Part shown: piece after piece, positions 26,452 to 35,168 of the stretch
Layout: the number at the start of each line of letters is the position of its first letter
How positions within the stretch are numbered: position 1 is the first letter of the stretch
Assembly: GCF_002699205.1 (NCBI RefSeq)
Contig: NZ_PABT01000034.1
Location: 112,291-176,290, forward strand
Source of the DNA: Allomuricauda sp.
GTDB lineage: Bacteria > Bacteroidota > Bacteroidia > Flavobacteriales > Flavobacteriaceae
Length of the DNA stretch: 64,000 nt
Direction of reading: 5' to 3'
Program-made: the position numbers and the translations under genes
Notes under the pieces: model-generated
The model's input: the letters and a program-made list of their open reading frames with translations, nothing else
Databases searched by the model: none
Told to the model about the DNA's origin: nothing

Positions 26452-28044
26452 ATGAAAACACACAAAATCCTATTGTGCGGGATAATGCTTTTCGCTGGTG
26501 TTGCTGTAGCAACTGCTCAAAAAAAATATTCAAAAAGTCAAATTAAAAAATTTAAAGCCGAAGTTGAAGCCATCGTGGAAGCCAATAAAAAGCAGACACA
26601 GGTAATGGTGGACAAAATTTTCAGTTTTGCCGAACTTGGGTTCCAAGAAGAAGAAAGTTCCAAATATCTTACGGGTATCTTGGAAGAAAACGGTTTTACC
26701 ATTGAACGTTCCATTTCCAATATTCCCACCGCATGGTTTGCTACTTGGAGCAATGGGGAAGGTCCAGTAATCGCCTTGGGAAGCGATGTGGACTGTATTC
26801 CAAAAGCATCACAATATCCGGGGGTCGCATACCACAAGCCCATGGTGGAAGGGGCTCCGGGACATGGCGAAGGGCATAATGCGGGCATTCCTTTGAACAT
26901 TACATCCGCATTGGCCGTAAAACAGGTGATGGAGAGAGAAGGTATTGGAGGAACATTGGTTCTATGGCCAGGAATTGCAGAGGAATTGGTGGCGGCCAAG
27001 GCTTGGTATGTACGGGATGGTCTTTTTGATGACATTGATATGTGCATTTTCACACATGTCAGTAGTAATCTGAGTGTTTCCTGGGGACCAACTCGCGGAA
27101 CCGGGCTTATTTCTGTAGAATACATGTTTGAAGGAGAGGCGGCACATTCTGCAGGTGCTCCATGGAGAGGGCGCAGTGCCTTGGATGCGGCGGAGTTGAT
27201 GAACGTTGGCTGGAATTACAAAAGGGAACACTTACACCCCTTAAAACGTTCACATTCCATTTTTACGGATTCTGGGGACCAACCCAACGTAGTGCCTTCG
27301 AAAGCTGCCATCTGGTTTTATTTTAGAGATGTGACCTATGAGGGAATCATGGAGATGTATGCAGAAGCCAACGATATTGCCAAAGGTGCCGCCTTGATGA
27401 CCGGAACCAAAGTGACCTCACGTGTGCTGGGTACTGCCTGGCCAAGACATTTTAACAAGGTGATTGCTGAAACCATGTACGAAAACATCAAGGAAGTCGG
27501 TCTTCCTGAATGGTCGGAAGCTGATCAAAAATTGGCCAAAGCGGTACAAAAGGAAATAAAATCCAAAAAGATTGAAGGGCTTCCCACGGAACTGTCCAAG
27601 TTGGGGCTTCCTGTTTTGGAACCTGTTAGTGGAGGTTCCGATGATATTGGCGACGTTTCATGGAAAGTACCTACGGTTACCATGCGTTTCCCAGCCAATA
27701 TTCCTGGTTTGCCGGGACACCATTGGGCCAATGCCATAGCCATGGCCACTCCAATTGCTCACAAAGGGGTCACCGCGGGGGCAAAGGCCGAGGCAATGAC
27801 CATTATGGATTTCTTGTTAAAACCGGAACTATTGACCCAAGCTTGGGATTATTTTAATAATGAACAGACCAAAGAGACGAAATACAGGCCTATGATTTCT
27901 GCGGATGATATGCCACCAACGTTCTTAAATAAGGACAAGCAGGATATGTTTAGACCTGCTTTGGAGAAATTCTACTATGACGAAACTAAATATGACACCT
28001 ATTTAGAGCAATTGGGTGTTGAATATCCCACAGTCAAACAATAA
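26452..28044 (+). CDS. M20-family amidohydrolase (AbgB-like), exported
   Basis: A 530-residue protein with a signal peptide (MKTHKILLCGIMLFAGVAVA). It is an M20 di-metal hydrolase of the AbgB/amidohydrolase branch: ALGSDVDCIPKASQ corresponds to the first metal strand, GAPGHGEGHNAGIP to the GH-x-x-GHN motif, and GIAEELVAAK provides the Glu pair. The dimerisation (lid) domain includes EGEAAHSAGAPWRGRSALDA. GSDDIGDVSW and PGHHWANA complete the site. Family members cleave amide bonds such as N-acyl amino acids or p-aminobenzoyl-glutamate. An upstream box TATCTTAG is one base off the -7 consensus. It is converged on by the RsmB-like gene. Confidence 0.9.
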   Translation: MKTHKILLCGIMLFAGVAVATAQKKYSKSQIKKFKAEVEAIVEANKKQTQVMVDKIFSFAELGFQEEESSKYLTGILEENGFTIERSISNIPTAWFATWSNGEGPVIALGSDVDCIPKASQYPGVAYHKPMVEGAPGHGEGHNAGIPLNITSALAVKQVMEREGIGGTLVLWPGIAEELVAAKAWYVRDGLFDDIDMCIFTHVSSNLSVSWGPTRGTGLISVEYMFEGEAAHSAGAPWRGRSALDAAELMNVGWNYKREHLHPLKRSHSIFTDSGDQPNVVPSKAAIWFYFRDVTYEGIMEMYAEANDIAKGAALMTGTKVTSRVLGTAWPRHFNKVIAETMYENIKEVGLPEWSEADQKLAKAVQKEIKSKKIEGLPTELSKLGLPVLEPVSGGSDDIGDVSWKVPTVTMRFPANIPGLPGHHWANAIAMATPIAHKGVTAGAKAEAMTIMDFLLKPELLTQAWDYFNNEQTKETKYRPMISADDMPPTFLNKDKQDMFRPALEKFYYDETKYDTYLEQLGVEYPTVKQ

Positions 28045-28067
28045 GTTGTTGCTTCAAAATACATTGG

Positions 28068-28106
28068 AATCCTGAGGATCAGTTAGATTTTCAGGATTTC
28101 TTTTTT
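28068..28106 (+). terminator. Probable terminator of the M20 hydrolase gene
   Basis: Arms AATCCTGA (28068-28075) and TCAGGATT (28091-28098) with a 15-base loop precede CTTTTTT. It overlaps the last codons of the convergent RsmB-like gene. The loop is long, so efficiency is uncertain. Confidence 0.5.
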
Positions 28107-29305
28107 AACAAGGCCATATAAAACCCATCATAACCGGTTTCGGAGGCATATACATTTTTTTCCCTTACAAATTCAAAATCTTTTCCGTTCTCGGAATCTA
28201 GAAACTTTTTGACCTGTTCCGAATTTTCTTGGGGAAGAATGGAACAAGTGGCGTAAACCATCTGCCCCCCTTTTTTCACCATTTTACTATAGTTCTGGAG
28301 AATATCTTGCTGCACTCCCATAATTCGCTCCACAAACTCGGGTTCCAGTTTCCATTTTGAATCAGGATTTCTTTTGATCACTCCCAATCCCGAACATGGG
28401 GCATCCAGTAATAAGCGATCGGCACTGTTATGTAGTTTCTTGATTACTTTGGTGGAGTCGATCACTCGGGTTTCCACGTTATGAACACTATTGCGGCGGG
28501 TTCTTTTCTTAAGCTTTTTTAACTTACTTTCATAGATGTCCAATGCTATCAATTGCCCCTTGTTCTGCATTTGTGAGGCTAAATGAAGCGTTTTGCCACC
28601 AGCTCCGGCACAGGCATCCACCACTCTTTGACCGGGTTCAACTTCTAAGAAAGGGGCGACCAACTGTGAAGACGCATCTTGTACTTCGAACAGTCCATCT
28701 TTAAAAGCTTGGGTTACAAAGACATTTTTACGCTCCACTAGTTTTAATGCATCGGGATATCCTTCAATAAATTCCGTAGCAATATCTTCCTTGGCCAAAA
28801 AAGCCTTTAGTTGTGGTTTTGCAACCTTTAGGGTATTGGTTCTGAGAATTACTTCAGCCTGTTGGTTTTGAGCCGCAATTTCCTTGGTCCATAGTTCGTT
28901 TCCGAGCGATTTTTCACCAAGTTCGTCCATCCAATCCGGAATGGATTCTCTAAATTTTCGAATCTTGGAAAGTTCATCAAACCTACCTTTGATTCTTCTT
29001 TCTGGGGTTCCTTCCAATTGTTTCCAATCAGGAAGTCGTATTCCACGTAGCACACACCAAACCCCGAACAATCTAAATAAATGGGGTTTTGTGTAGGGTT
29101 CGTGTACCTCGGCAATTTCCGAGTACAGACGTTTCCATCGAACGATATCGTATGTGGTCTCGGCAATAAAACCGCGGTCCCGAGCACCCCAGCGTTTGTC
29201 GTACCGCAATACCTTCTCAATTACCTTATCGGCATATTCCCCCTCATTAAAAATCATTTGGAGGGCATCAATTACGGCAAATACTAGGTTTCTGTGTAAA
29301 CGCAT
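28091..29305 (-). CDS. RsmB-like rRNA (cytosine-5) methyltransferase (NOL1/NOP2/Sun family)
   Basis: A 404-residue SAM-dependent RNA methyltransferase. The N-terminal part resembles the NusB-like/RsmB leader (NLVFAVIDALQMIF). The Rossmann domain has the SAM motif VVDACAGAGGKTLHLASQM, motif IV LLDAPCSGLGVIKRNPD and motif VI YATCSILPQENSEQV; the two cysteines in these motifs are the release and nucleophile residues. It most likely makes 16S rRNA m5C967 or a similar site. A TTG at 29326 would extend the frame, but the ATG at 29303-29305 fits the nearby promoter better. It diverges from the YCF48-like gene with a 60-base intergenic space. Confidence 0.88.
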   Translation of the reverse strand: MRLHRNLVFAVIDALQMIFNEGEYADKVIEKVLRYDKRWGARDRGFIAETTYDIVRWKRLYSEIAEVHEPYTKPHLFRLFGVWCVLRGIRLPDWKQLEGTPERRIKGRFDELSKIRKFRESIPDWMDELGEKSLGNELWTKEIAAQNQQAEVILRTNTLKVAKPQLKAFLAKEDIATEFIEGYPDALKLVERKNVFVTQAFKDGLFEVQDASSQLVAPFLEVEPGQRVVDACAGAGGKTLHLASQMQNKGQLIALDIYESKLKKLKKRTRRNSVHNVETRVIDSTKVIKKLHNSADRLLLDAPCSGLGVIKRNPDSKWKLEPEFVERIMGVQQDILQNYSKMVKKGGQMVYATCSILPQENSEQVKKFLDSENGKDFEFVREKNVYASETGYDGFYMALLKKKS

Positions 29306-29320
29306 CAATATAAAATAAGG

Positions 29321-29350
29321 TTGCAAAGGTATGATTTCTCCTTACTTTTG
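29321..29350 (+). promoter_or_regulatory. Promoter of the YCF48-like lipoprotein gene
   Basis: TTG (29321-29323), 19 bases, then TACTTTTG (29343-29350): a full Bacteroidota promoter match. It ends 15 bases before the ATG at 29366. Confidence 0.7.
29324..29331 (-). promoter_or_regulatory. -7 element of the RsmB-like gene promoter
   Basis: The minus strand reads TACCTTTG, ending 18 bases before the ATG at 29305. It sits inside the spacer of the divergent promoter, so the two polymerases would compete. No good -33 TTG is seen. Confidence 0.55.
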
Positions 29351-29365
29351 AGGAAAATAAATACA

Positions 29366-30397
29366 ATGAGGTCAATTCTTTCCATTTTTGCCGTTTTACT
29401 TTTGTTTTCTTGTGTAGAAGCGCCTAAAAAACAACCTTTCCAATCTGTTGATATCACTCCTGTTTTTGAAGATTCCGTAAGCATCAGGGCCATTACTTTT
29501 TTGGACAACAGAACATTGGCTTTTGCGGGAAGCAACGGGGTTTATGGCACTGTGGATGTAAACTCACTTCAAGTAAGGTCGAATATCCAAACATATGATT
29601 CCATTACGCCAAGTTTTAGGGCTGTTGGAGGGACCACCCAAGATTTCTTCATGCTATCTGTGGAAAGTCCTGCCTTATTGTTTAAAACAGGTGACCAAGG
29701 ACGCATGGAGTTGGTATACACCGAGGAAGGAGAAGGTGTTTTTTATGACAGCCTAGCATTTTGGAACGATACCGAAGGCATTGCCGTGGGAGATACCGTT
29801 GATGGATGTCTCTCGATTATAATCACAAGGGATGGTGGAAATTCTTGGACGAAAATACCTTGTTCCGATTTACCTACAGGAATTGAAGGTGAGGGGGCTT
29901 TTGCTGCCAGCAACAGTAATATTGCCGTGCAAGGGGGTAAGGTTTGGATTGGAACCACAGAGGGCAGGATTTATTTTTCTGATGATAAGGCGGCGACTTG
30001 GCAGATACAGAAAACCCCGATAATTTCGGAATTGCCTACCCAAGGCATTTATTCCATGGACTTTTATGATGAAAACCTGGGTTTTGCCATTGGGGGGGAT
30101 TATACCCAACCAGAATCCAACAAGGCAAACAAAATAAAGACCATGGATGGCGGGAAAACTTGGCAATTGATTGCGGATGGCCAAGAACCGGGCTATAAAA
30201 GTTGTGTCCAGTTTGTTCCCAATTCGGATGGTGATGAATTAGTGGCTGTCGGATTTACAGGAATTTCGTATTCCCATAATGGTGGTACGAGCTGGAAACA
30301 TATAAGCGATGCATCTTTTTACACACTTCGTTTTTTAAATGATTCGATAGCCTTTGCAGCAGGCAAGGATCGGATTGCAAAATTGGTCTTTGAGTAA
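29366..30397 (+). CDS. YCF48-like beta-propeller lipoprotein
   Basis: A 343-residue lipoprotein starting at the ATG 29366 (MRSILSIFAVLLLFSC, lipid-bearing C16). The body consists of propeller blades of the YCF48/photosystem II assembly factor type, with Asp-box turns ITRDGGNSWTKI, FSDDKAATWQIQ, TMDGGKTWQLI and SHNGGTSWKHI. This fold is a common oxidoreductase-like or scaffold module in Bacteroidota envelopes and no catalytic site is seen. A longer frame from 29321 would run through the promoter and is rejected. Confidence 0.88.
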   Translation: MRSILSIFAVLLLFSCVEAPKKQPFQSVDITPVFEDSVSIRAITFLDNRTLAFAGSNGVYGTVDVNSLQVRSNIQTYDSITPSFRAVGGTTQDFFMLSVESPALLFKTGDQGRMELVYTEEGEGVFYDSLAFWNDTEGIAVGDTVDGCLSIIITRDGGNSWTKIPCSDLPTGIEGEGAFAASNSNIAVQGGKVWIGTTEGRIYFSDDKAATWQIQKTPIISELPTQGIYSMDFYDENLGFAIGGDYTQPESNKANKIKTMDGGKTWQLIADGQEPGYKSCVQFVPNSDGDELVAVGFTGISYSHNGGTSWKHISDASFYTLRFLNDSIAFAAGKDRIAKLVFE

Positions 30398-30528
30398 GAA
30401 TGTCGATCAGTGCATACAGATTAACGTTTTTACATGAACCGCTGATGGTTTGTGCTTAAATTTAAGGTGTAATTCGAAGCATATTTTAGATATCCCACTG
30501 AACAGTCATCTAATTCGACCTATCTGAT

Positions 30529-31500
30529 ATGGTGCATGAATCAGGTTTTATTTTTGATATCATTTTAAGGCGTACACTACCTCCGCTTTATACCAATCCC
30601 ATATGTAATAAGCTTACCGGAAAATCATATAGTTCACTTTCCACAAAACAACCTCCCATAGAAAGAAGCAATCTGTTGATGGAGAGAGATGTACCAGATT
30701 ATTTGGTGGCTGGCACTGCTGATTTTCTAGCGGGTTTTAAATTGAAGAGAATAAGACAATATCAGGGTTTTGCTTGTAATCTGGAAGGATGTGGGCAGGT
30801 TGCCGATTACCTAAGTCAAAATTTAGGGAAATCGACGATTAAAAATATCAAAGCCAGAAAAAGACAACTAGAAACCAGATTTGAGGTGGAACACAAGTTT
30901 TATTTTGGAGAAATTGACAAGGATCATTATGATTTTCTTTTTGATAGGTTTTATCAAATGCAAAAAAGTAGGTTCGACGAGAAAAGAACCTACAATAGAT
31001 ACCTATTGGATTGGAAATATTATCATGGGTTGATATATCCCATGATATTGAAAAAGGAAGCTTCACTTTTTGTTATCTATGCGAATAATGAACCAATATC
31101 CATTTCGTTGGAATTTTATTTGGACGATGTATGTTTTGGATACATCCATGGGTATGATTCTACGTATCACAGGTATCAGTTAGGGGATATACGAATGGTT
31201 AAGCTTTTGGAATGGTTGATTGCCCATAACGTTAGGATATTTGACTCTTTGATGGGGGAAACCATGTTCAAGGCCAAATGGTCCAACCATACTTATGATT
31301 ATTATTACGATGTATTTTATAAGGAAAACTCAATTTCCGCTAGGGTAAAGCTGGGTCTTATTGAGGCCAAGCTGCGTTTAAAGCAAGTGTTGCGGGACAA
31401 AGGGGTATTGGGCAAGTGGTTTAGTATGGACAGGTTTTTATATAAGAGAATGGCAAAAAAGCTAAGCAATTTTGATTGGAAAAAACAAGAAGTCCGTTAA
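30529..31500 (+). CDS. GNAT/FemAB-like acyltransferase (Acetyltransf_6 type), copy A
   Basis: A 323-residue cytoplasmic protein. Its C-terminal half is a GNAT-like domain of the BioF2/FemAB kind (EASLFVIYANNEPISISLEF, IRMVKLLEWLIAHNVRIFDS, MFKAKWSNHTYDYYYDV). It is homologous to the protein at 33936-35168 through the whole shared region, for example DVPDYL/DVPTYF, LKRIRQYQGF/LKTIKQYPGF and KVLRDKGV-like tails, but lacks about 40 N-terminal residues of that protein. It converges on the minus-strand MBOAT/SGNH cluster (15 bases between stops). It probably transfers an acyl or aminoacyl group to an envelope precursor, but the substrate is unknown. The start is uncertain. Confidence 0.75.
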   Translation: MVHESGFIFDIILRRTLPPLYTNPICNKLTGKSYSSLSTKQPPIERSNLLMERDVPDYLVAGTADFLAGFKLKRIRQYQGFACNLEGCGQVADYLSQNLGKSTIKNIKARKRQLETRFEVEHKFYFGEIDKDHYDFLFDRFYQMQKSRFDEKRTYNRYLLDWKYYHGLIYPMILKKEASLFVIYANNEPISISLEFYLDDVCFGYIHGYDSTYHRYQLGDIRMVKLLEWLIAHNVRIFDSLMGETMFKAKWSNHTYDYYYDVFYKENSISARVKLGLIEAKLRLKQVLRDKGVLGKWFSMDRFLYKRMAKKLSNFDWKKQEVR

Positions 31501-31515
31501 ATGCCCGCTACAGGA

Positions 31516-32445
31516 TTACAACCCCAAGTGTTCTATAATGCTCTCGGCAACCAATGTTCTTCCATTATTGTTCCAATGCATATCGTAGATTAGGGTAACA
31601 GGTTTTTTTGATTCCTCGAATTTGCTACCAAAATCTATAACATCGATTCCATTTTTTTTGCAGTGCTCCAAAAATTTCACCGAAGTTTTTCTTTTGTCCA
31701 ATAGAAGACTTGTTTTTGATTTGTTTATAGGGTATGTCTCTAGCAGTTTGTCAAAATTACCGATATAAAGACTGTCCATCGCATTCCCTTGATTATTGTT
31801 GGAATCACTTTGTTGGGTATCTTGTTTTCCTGTCAGCAGGTTTTTTATGGGATCTAAAAAACCTATTTGGGACGCATAGTACAAAAGCTTAATGTTGTCC
31901 CTTATCTTAAACGGGGTGGAGTTCAAAAGTTTGATTCGTTCCGTATTGGGTTCATATATTGCTCTTCCAAGGTCCATTGGGTATTTCATGTAGATCACAA
32001 TATGGTCGATTTTATCAAAATCGTCGGAGTAGGCATGTAATAAATGCAGTTGGTCGGCCAAATCCCATCCTGCGTAGCCATATTCATATACCTCTAGATC
32101 TTTGGTCCGGTCTTCAATTTTTTTACCGATGGAGTTGTAGTAATTTTGGTGGAACCCCTGAATATACGAATCCCCAATTATTGCCAACTCCTTTTTGGAA
32201 TAACTAGGGGTAAACTCTCTGTAGGAATTGAAACCTTGGTTATTGATATGATATTCTGAAAAATTTTGACGTCTGTTACCTGTTACACTGTAGCCACGGT
32301 AATTTGGTATTCGTTTTTCCACTCCCATTTCATCTATGAACCTAGGTGAATCATCGGGATATAGGTGAAAGGCCCTGACCAATAATTCTAAAGACAAGAA
32401 AATCAGGATAAGATATAGCGTTACTTTTAAAAATAATTTAATCAT
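31516..32445 (-). CDS. Membrane-anchored SGNH/AlgX-like hydrolase-fold protein
   Basis: A 309-residue protein with one N-terminal transmembrane anchor (residues 5-24) and an extracytoplasmic SGNH domain. The nucleophile motif is IIGDSYIQGF (S93), and the Asp/His pair is in YDMHWNNNG (D288, H290), which looks like the DxHW motif of AlgJ/AlgX-type O-acetyltransferases. With the adjoining MBOAT gene (one base apart) it forms the classical two-part system in which the membrane protein carries an acyl group across the membrane and the SGNH protein places it on a polymer. The acceptor polymer is not identified. Confidence 0.82.
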   Translation of the reverse strand: MIKLFLKVTLYLILIFLSLELLVRAFHLYPDDSPRFIDEMGVEKRIPNYRGYSVTGNRRQNFSEYHINNQGFNSYREFTPSYSKKELAIIGDSYIQGFHQNYYNSIGKKIEDRTKDLEVYEYGYAGWDLADQLHLLHAYSDDFDKIDHIVIYMKYPMDLGRAIYEPNTERIKLLNSTPFKIRDNIKLLYYASQIGFLDPIKNLLTGKQDTQQSDSNNNQGNAMDSLYIGNFDKLLETYPINKSKTSLLLDKRKTSVKFLEHCKKNGIDVIDFGSKFEESKKPVTLIYDMHWNNNGRTLVAESIIEHLGL

Positions 32446-32446
32446 A

Positions 32447-33904
32447 TCAAAATTGAAAATAAATGAACGAACGATCTACTCCGTCATCATAAAACAATAA
32501 TATACAGAATATTACCAAGGTGTAGGCTATAAACCTAACAACTGGGGACTTGAACTTGAACGGATTTCTTTCGTCCCTTCTCATCCTAAATTCGTAAAGG
32601 ACAAATACCGCCAATAACACAAAATAATCCACCATTCTGTATCCCATCGGATGGTGGTAAGGCTCCCAATTAAATTCCGTAAAAAGCCTTTTGATGAAAA
32701 CAAAGGAATCGGTAAGTGATTCCGATCTAAAGAAGATACGGGAAAACGTAACAATAACGAATGTTGCAAAAAGTTGCCAAATTTCTTTCAAACTTGGAAA
32801 AAGTGTATTCTCGGCGACCACGTTGTTTTTATAAATGGTATTTCTTCCCATTAAAAAAACGGGTATATAGGCAAGTGCATGGAACCCGCCCCAAAAAATA
32901 AAGGTCCAATTGGCTCCGTGCCAAAATCCACTTACCAAGAAAATGATACAGATATTTCGAATGGATTTTAACCTGCTCACCCTGGAACCTCCCAGTGGTA
33001 TGTATAGATAATGACGGAACCAAGTTGAAAGTGAAATGTGCCATCGTTGCCAATATTCTGCCACATTTCGTGAAAAATTGGGAAACTTAAAGTTGGACAT
33101 CAATTCGATGCCAAAAAGTTTGGCGGTTCCAATGGCAATATCCGAATAGCCTGAAAAATCCCCATAAACTTGAAAACTAAAAAAAGATATGCCAAGCAGT
33201 AGACTGGAGGCGGGCATGGAATCGTAGTTTGCAAAAATATCGTCCACTATTGGGGCAATACCATCCGCAATGACCATTTTTTTGAACAACCCCCATAAGA
33301 TGAGCTTAAGTCCTTCGACGGCTTGTTCATATTTAAAAGTACGTTTATTGGTTATTTGTCCCAGTAGATTGGAGGCTCGCTCGATGGGACCAGCAACCAG
33401 TTGGGGAAAAAACGCAACAAATGTTGCAAAATCAAGGAAGCTATGGGTTGGCTTTATTCGTTTAAAATAAATGTCTAGCGAATAGGACATTGTCTGGAAG
33501 GTATAAAAGGAAATTCCGACCGGCAAGATTATATTCAATGTCCAAGTACTCTTTATCGGATACCCAAAAAGCAAGATCAAATCTACAAAGGCATCCACGA
33601 AAAAGTTGTAATATTTGAAAAATCCCAGGAGGGAAACGTTGAACAAAATACTTAGCCAGAGGAACAGTTTCCCCTTATCACCTTGGGATTGTCTTTTATG
33701 AATGGCTATGCCCACATAATAATCAACAATAGTACTGGCCAGTATCAAAAAAAGGAAACGCCAATCCCAAAGGCCATAAAAAATGTAACTGGCAATTAAG
33801 ACCAAACCGTTCTGTATCTTCAAGTTGTTGAATTTGGCAACTATCCAGTACAGTATAAAGACTAGGGGCAGAAAAATCAGATATTCAACGGAGTTAAAAA
33901 GCAT
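32447..33904 (-). CDS. MBOAT-family membrane O-acyltransferase (AlgI/DltB-like)
   Basis: A 485-residue polytopic membrane protein with about eleven hydrophobic segments. MBOAT hallmarks are YFPQLVAGPIER-like AFFPQLVAGPIERA, FQVYGDFSGYSDIAIG, RNVAEYWQRWHISLSTWFRHYLY (H289) and the invariant His in VSGFWHGANW (H329). AlgI and DltB relatives hand an acetyl or D-alanyl group to the outside of the membrane. It lies one base upstream of the SGNH gene and 31 bases downstream of a GNAT-like gene, so it belongs to a four-gene operon starting at 36243. Base composition is more AT-rich than in the housekeeping genes nearby. Confidence 0.93.
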   Translation of the reverse strand: MLFNSVEYLIFLPLVFILYWIVAKFNNLKIQNGLVLIASYIFYGLWDWRFLFLILASTIVDYYVGIAIHKRQSQGDKGKLFLWLSILFNVSLLGFFKYYNFFVDAFVDLILLFGYPIKSTWTLNIILPVGISFYTFQTMSYSLDIYFKRIKPTHSFLDFATFVAFFPQLVAGPIERASNLLGQITNKRTFKYEQAVEGLKLILWGLFKKMVIADGIAPIVDDIFANYDSMPASSLLLGISFFSFQVYGDFSGYSDIAIGTAKLFGIELMSNFKFPNFSRNVAEYWQRWHISLSTWFRHYLYIPLGGSRVSRLKSIRNICIIFLVSGFWHGANWTFIFWGGFHALAYIPVFLMGRNTIYKNNVVAENTLFPSLKEIWQLFATFVIVTFSRIFFRSESLTDSFVFIKRLFTEFNWEPYHHPMGYRMVDYFVLLAVFVLYEFRMRRDERNPFKFKSPVVRFIAYTLVIFCILLFYDDGVDRSFIYFQF

Positions 33905-33935
33905 ATTTGATATCTTATGGTAATACCTTTAAGAT

Positions 33936-35168
33936 TTAAGTTAGAATAGCGGTTTTACAATATTTTCTTCCTTTAAAAACGTATTTTTCCCCATTTTCTT
34001 GGGCTTGAAAAACATTCACATCTTTGGAGGTTTCACCAAAAAGGTACAGGAATTCAAAAAACACCTTTTTTATTTTTGGCCCGTAGCCATCGATTTTATC
34101 AAATCCTTTATCAACCTCCAATGTATAGTCTTCAAACGTTAAGTTGCCACTTGCCATGTTCGATTGTGTTTTAACATCATTTTTTCTTTTTAAAACAAAA
34201 CGGATTTTGTTGAGTATCTTGTTGATTCCTTGGTCACGTAAGTACTGTTTGGTTTTGAAGAAATAGGTCAAATAAAACGCCTTTATCCGGGAAGTCAGTG
34301 ATTTAGGGTTGTACAATACGTGGTACTCAAAATCATACTTTTTGGTAGACCACCGTATTTTGTAATCAAAATACCCTTTTGAAAAATCCAAAACCTTATA
34401 GCCATTTTTGATACCCCATTCAATCAGGAACATTATGTTGACAGATCCTAAATGAAATTTTCCATAATCAATATCAAAAACAGTAATGGCATCAAAAATA
34501 TTGTGCTCAGAGAAATAATTGAGCGTAATGGCAATTGGAGTTCCATGGTCTTCAATGACAAAAAGGCCAGCTTTTTTTTCCTGAATCATGCCCAGGCCAA
34601 CTTTCTCATAAAAACCCCATTCTTTTTTGTCCAAATTGTTATTGTGTTCTCCCTTGTCTTCAAATCTTTTTTCCAGCAATAGTCTAAACCGTTCAAAAAT
34701 TCTGTGATATTCTTTTTCATCCATTTTCCCCGTGTACATTTTGTACTGTATGTCAAAACATTGGGTCAGCCTTTTTTTATACTTGTTGAGTTTGTACCTA
34801 CTGGATTTTTTGAACTTTTGGCGCATATAGTCATCCAAACTATCAAATCGGTCCAGTTCAATTAAAAAACCTGGATATTGCTTAATTGTTTTAAGTTTCG
34901 TAGAGTTGTTAGGTACACTTGTCGGGCATCCAAAATAAGTGGGTACATCATTGATCAATAAGGTCTTGTTCTCGATTTGGATTTCGTCGGTCAAGGAATA
35001 GAAGATACCTTTTGTATGGGTCTTTCCGGAATTAACATAAATTCCGGCCCCGTTTTTAAAAAACTCTATTCCTTCTATACCCTTTATTTTGGCCCTTGAG
35101 CCGATTTTACCGAAATGTTCGAACCATGTATCAATGAAAACCTTTGATGCATAAGGGTTATTCATCAT
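33936..35168 (-). CDS. GNAT/FemAB-like acyltransferase, copy B
   Basis: A 410-residue protein with the same GNAT-like core as copy A at 30529 (KKAGLFVIEDHGTPIAITLNYF, LGSVNIMFLIEWGIKNGYK, YKIRWSTKKYDFEYHVLYN). It has an extra N-terminal region of about 50 residues and a lysine-rich C-terminal tail of about 80 residues not seen in copy A. No signal peptide or membrane segment is present. It overlaps the next gene upstream by 11 bases and lies 31 bases from the MBOAT gene. It could charge the precursor that the MBOAT/SGNH pair exports, by analogy with aminoacyl- or acyl-transferring FemX/GNAT enzymes. Confidence 0.78.
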   Translation of the reverse strand: MMNNPYASKVFIDTWFEHFGKIGSRAKIKGIEGIEFFKNGAGIYVNSGKTHTKGIFYSLTDEIQIENKTLLINDVPTYFGCPTSVPNNSTKLKTIKQYPGFLIELDRFDSLDDYMRQKFKKSSRYKLNKYKKRLTQCFDIQYKMYTGKMDEKEYHRIFERFRLLLEKRFEDKGEHNNNLDKKEWGFYEKVGLGMIQEKKAGLFVIEDHGTPIAITLNYFSEHNIFDAITVFDIDYGKFHLGSVNIMFLIEWGIKNGYKVLDFSKGYFDYKIRWSTKKYDFEYHVLYNPKSLTSRIKAFYLTYFFKTKQYLRDQGINKILNKIRFVLKRKNDVKTQSNMASGNLTFEDYTLEVDKGFDKIDGYGPKIKKVFFEFLYLFGETSKDVNVFQAQENGEKYVFKGRKYCKTAILT

